Part shown: piece after piece, positions 63,092-64,000 of the stretch
Numbering within the stretch: the first letter of the stretch is position 1
Layout of the letters: every line of letters starts with the position of its first letter
DNA from: Gemmatimonadota bacterium
GTDB taxonomy: Bacteria; Gemmatimonadota; Gemmatimonadetes; Longimicrobiales; Gaopeijiaceae
Assembly (NCBI GenBank): GCA_030827315.1
Contig: JAURER010000011.1
Coordinates: 1-64,000, forward strand
Reading direction: 5' to 3'
Length of the DNA stretch: 64,000 nucleotides
Program-made: the position numbers and the translations under genes
Notes under the pieces: model-generated
Databases searched by the model: none
Told to the model about the DNA's origin: nothing
Seen by the model: only the letters and a program-made list of their open reading frames with translations

Positions 63092-63979
63092 ATGATCCAT
63101 GCCGTCCCCCCCGATTCCGCCGCGCTCGAGTCCGTGGTCCGGCTCCTGACTGAACGGCGTACCGTCGTGCTCTCCGGCGCGGGCTGCAGCACCGAGTCGG
63201 GGATCCCGGACTACCGGGGTCCCGAGGGCAGCCTCCGCAAGCGAAGCCCGGTCCAGTACGGTGACTTCGTCCGGTCCGAAGCGGCGCGCCGGCGGTACTG
63301 GGCCCGCAGCACGGTGGGCTGGCGGCGCGTGGCCTCGGCTCGTCCAAACCCCGCGCACGTCGGGATCGCGCGGCTCGAGCGGGCCGGGATCGTGCCCGGG
63401 GTGATCACGCAGAACGTGGACGGGCTCCATCAGGCCGGCGGCAGCCGCCAGGTGGTGGAGCTCCATGGCTCGCTGTCCCGGGTGGCGTGCCTCGCCTGCG
63501 GGGACCGGACGTCGCGCACGGAGATGCAGTCCCGGCTAGAGGCGGCCAACCCCGCGTGGCTCGGGGATGTCCGGGGCCGGGGGGAGACCGAGGGCCGGCC
63601 TGCCGGTACGACGGCGGAGCCGGCACCCGACGGGGACGTCGAGCTCGGCGACGTGGCCTACGACGCCTTCGAGGTGCCCGTATGCCTGCGTTGCGGCGGG
63701 GTGCTCAAGCCGGACGTCGTCTTCTTTGGCGAGAACGTGCCGAAGGAGCGTGTGCAGGACAGCTGGGCGATGTTGGATGGTGCCGATGCCCTCCTGGTCG
63801 TGGGTTCTTCCCTGACCGTCTATTCGGGACGCCGCTTCGTGTACGGGGCCGTGGAGCGGGGGCTTCCGATCGCGGTGGTCAACCTCGGACCGACGCGCGC
63901 GGACGAACACGCGGTCACGAAAGTGGAGGGCCGTCTGGGCGAGGTGATTCCGCAGCTCGCCGCAGCCCTCGACGCCTGA
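63092..63979 (+). CDS. Sir2-family NAD-dependent protein deacylase
   Basis: A 295-residue sirtuin. The NAD site GAGCSTESGIPDYRG (residues about 30-44), the TQNVDGLH catalytic loop and ELHGS with the catalytic His are intact. The zinc ribbon has CLACG and CLRCGG pairs. Between the two Cys pairs is an insertion of about 50 residues rich in Gly, Glu and Pro, longer than in E. coli CobB. It should remove acetyl or other acyl groups from lysines using NAD+. The ATG at 63092 follows an AGGGA element; the remaining 21 nt of the window contain no further gene. Confidence 0.9.
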   Translation: MIHAVPPDSAALESVVRLLTERRTVVLSGAGCSTESGIPDYRGPEGSLRKRSPVQYGDFVRSEAARRRYWARSTVGWRRVASARPNPAHVGIARLERAGIVPGVITQNVDGLHQAGGSRQVVELHGSLSRVACLACGDRTSRTEMQSRLEAANPAWLGDVRGRGETEGRPAGTTAEPAPDGDVELGDVAYDAFEVPVCLRCGGVLKPDVVFFGENVPKERVQDSWAMLDGADALLVVGSSLTVYSGRRFVYGAVERGLPIAVVNLGPTRADEHAVTKVEGRLGEVIPQLAAALDA

Positions 63980-64000
63980 GGGAACTCGACGGCCCTACGC

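Overview
The window is about 64 kb of very GC-rich bacterial DNA, dense with genes and with strong G/C preference at third codon positions. It has no rRNA, tRNA, CRISPR array, insertion sequence or phage gene that I can see. The gene mix suggests a Gemmatimonadota-like or similar environmental, respiring bacterium: propeller-amidohydrolase fusions, a CBM9/DUF5916 outer-membrane protein, secreted S9 and M24 peptidases, lipoproteins with LVIVD or DUF305 domains, KatG, and a Fe-S photolyase. This placement is inference from gene content; no marker gene in the window proves it.

Layout. (1) 1-7430 (+): a tightly coupled catabolic operon with an extended SDR/epimerase, two Gfo/Idh/MocA oxidoreductases, a classical SDR, and a peptide/opine-type ABC importer (lipoprotein plus two permeases, no ATPase in view). 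(2) 7434-11984 (+): a DUF2256-DUF3253 protein overlapping a Fe-S (6-4)-type photolyase, an M20 dipeptidase and a DAO-type FAD oxidoreductase. (3) 12045-18224 (-): a VWA lipoprotein, catalase-peroxidase, and a three-gene unit made of a persulfide-dioxygenase/tandem-rhodanese gene, a 56-aa coiled-coil protein and a TauD-like dioxygenase. (4) 18451-31880 (mixed): propeller-amidohydrolase, AlaX-type editing protein, FAD dehydrogenase, methyltransferase, MFS exporter, KAS III, ornithine cyclodeaminase-like protein with an amino-acid permease, ankyrin protein, and a phosphatase-like lipoprotein. (5) 31982-41457 (mostly -): LVIVD and DUF305 lipoproteins, a DPP-IV-like peptidase, an NHL/SMP-30-like lipoprotein, TfoX-N, and the DUF5916 protein. 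(6) 41491-50273: thioesterase, a membrane-anchored YkgJ-like protein, PAP2, a secreted hypothetical, a decayed carbamoyltransferase fragment next to a FemAB/GNAT-like gene, a Tat-exported M24 peptidase, a Na+/H+ antiporter and a broken small ORF. (7) 50264-64000: a CDF transporter, a large ATPase-like protein coupled to an MscS channel, a Rof-like gene without a proper stop, a Ca2+-type P-ATPase, an M24 peptidase overlapping L-2-hydroxyglutarate oxidase, an NHL-repeat protein and a sirtuin.

The most striking observation is the gene at 16797-18224. It is a CstB-like persulfide dioxygenase fused to two rhodanese domains. An in-frame UGA sits exactly where the family has a conserved cysteine, after the GHxAGS motif. 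The frame stays open and family-like on both sides of it. A 6-bp hairpin with an AGGU apical loop lies 14-29 nt downstream, as expected of a bacterial SECIS element. I read it as a candidate selenoprotein of sulfide/persulfide oxidation. A nonsense mutation or sequencing error is the alternative. No selenocysteine machinery lies in the window, so the rest of the genome must decide.
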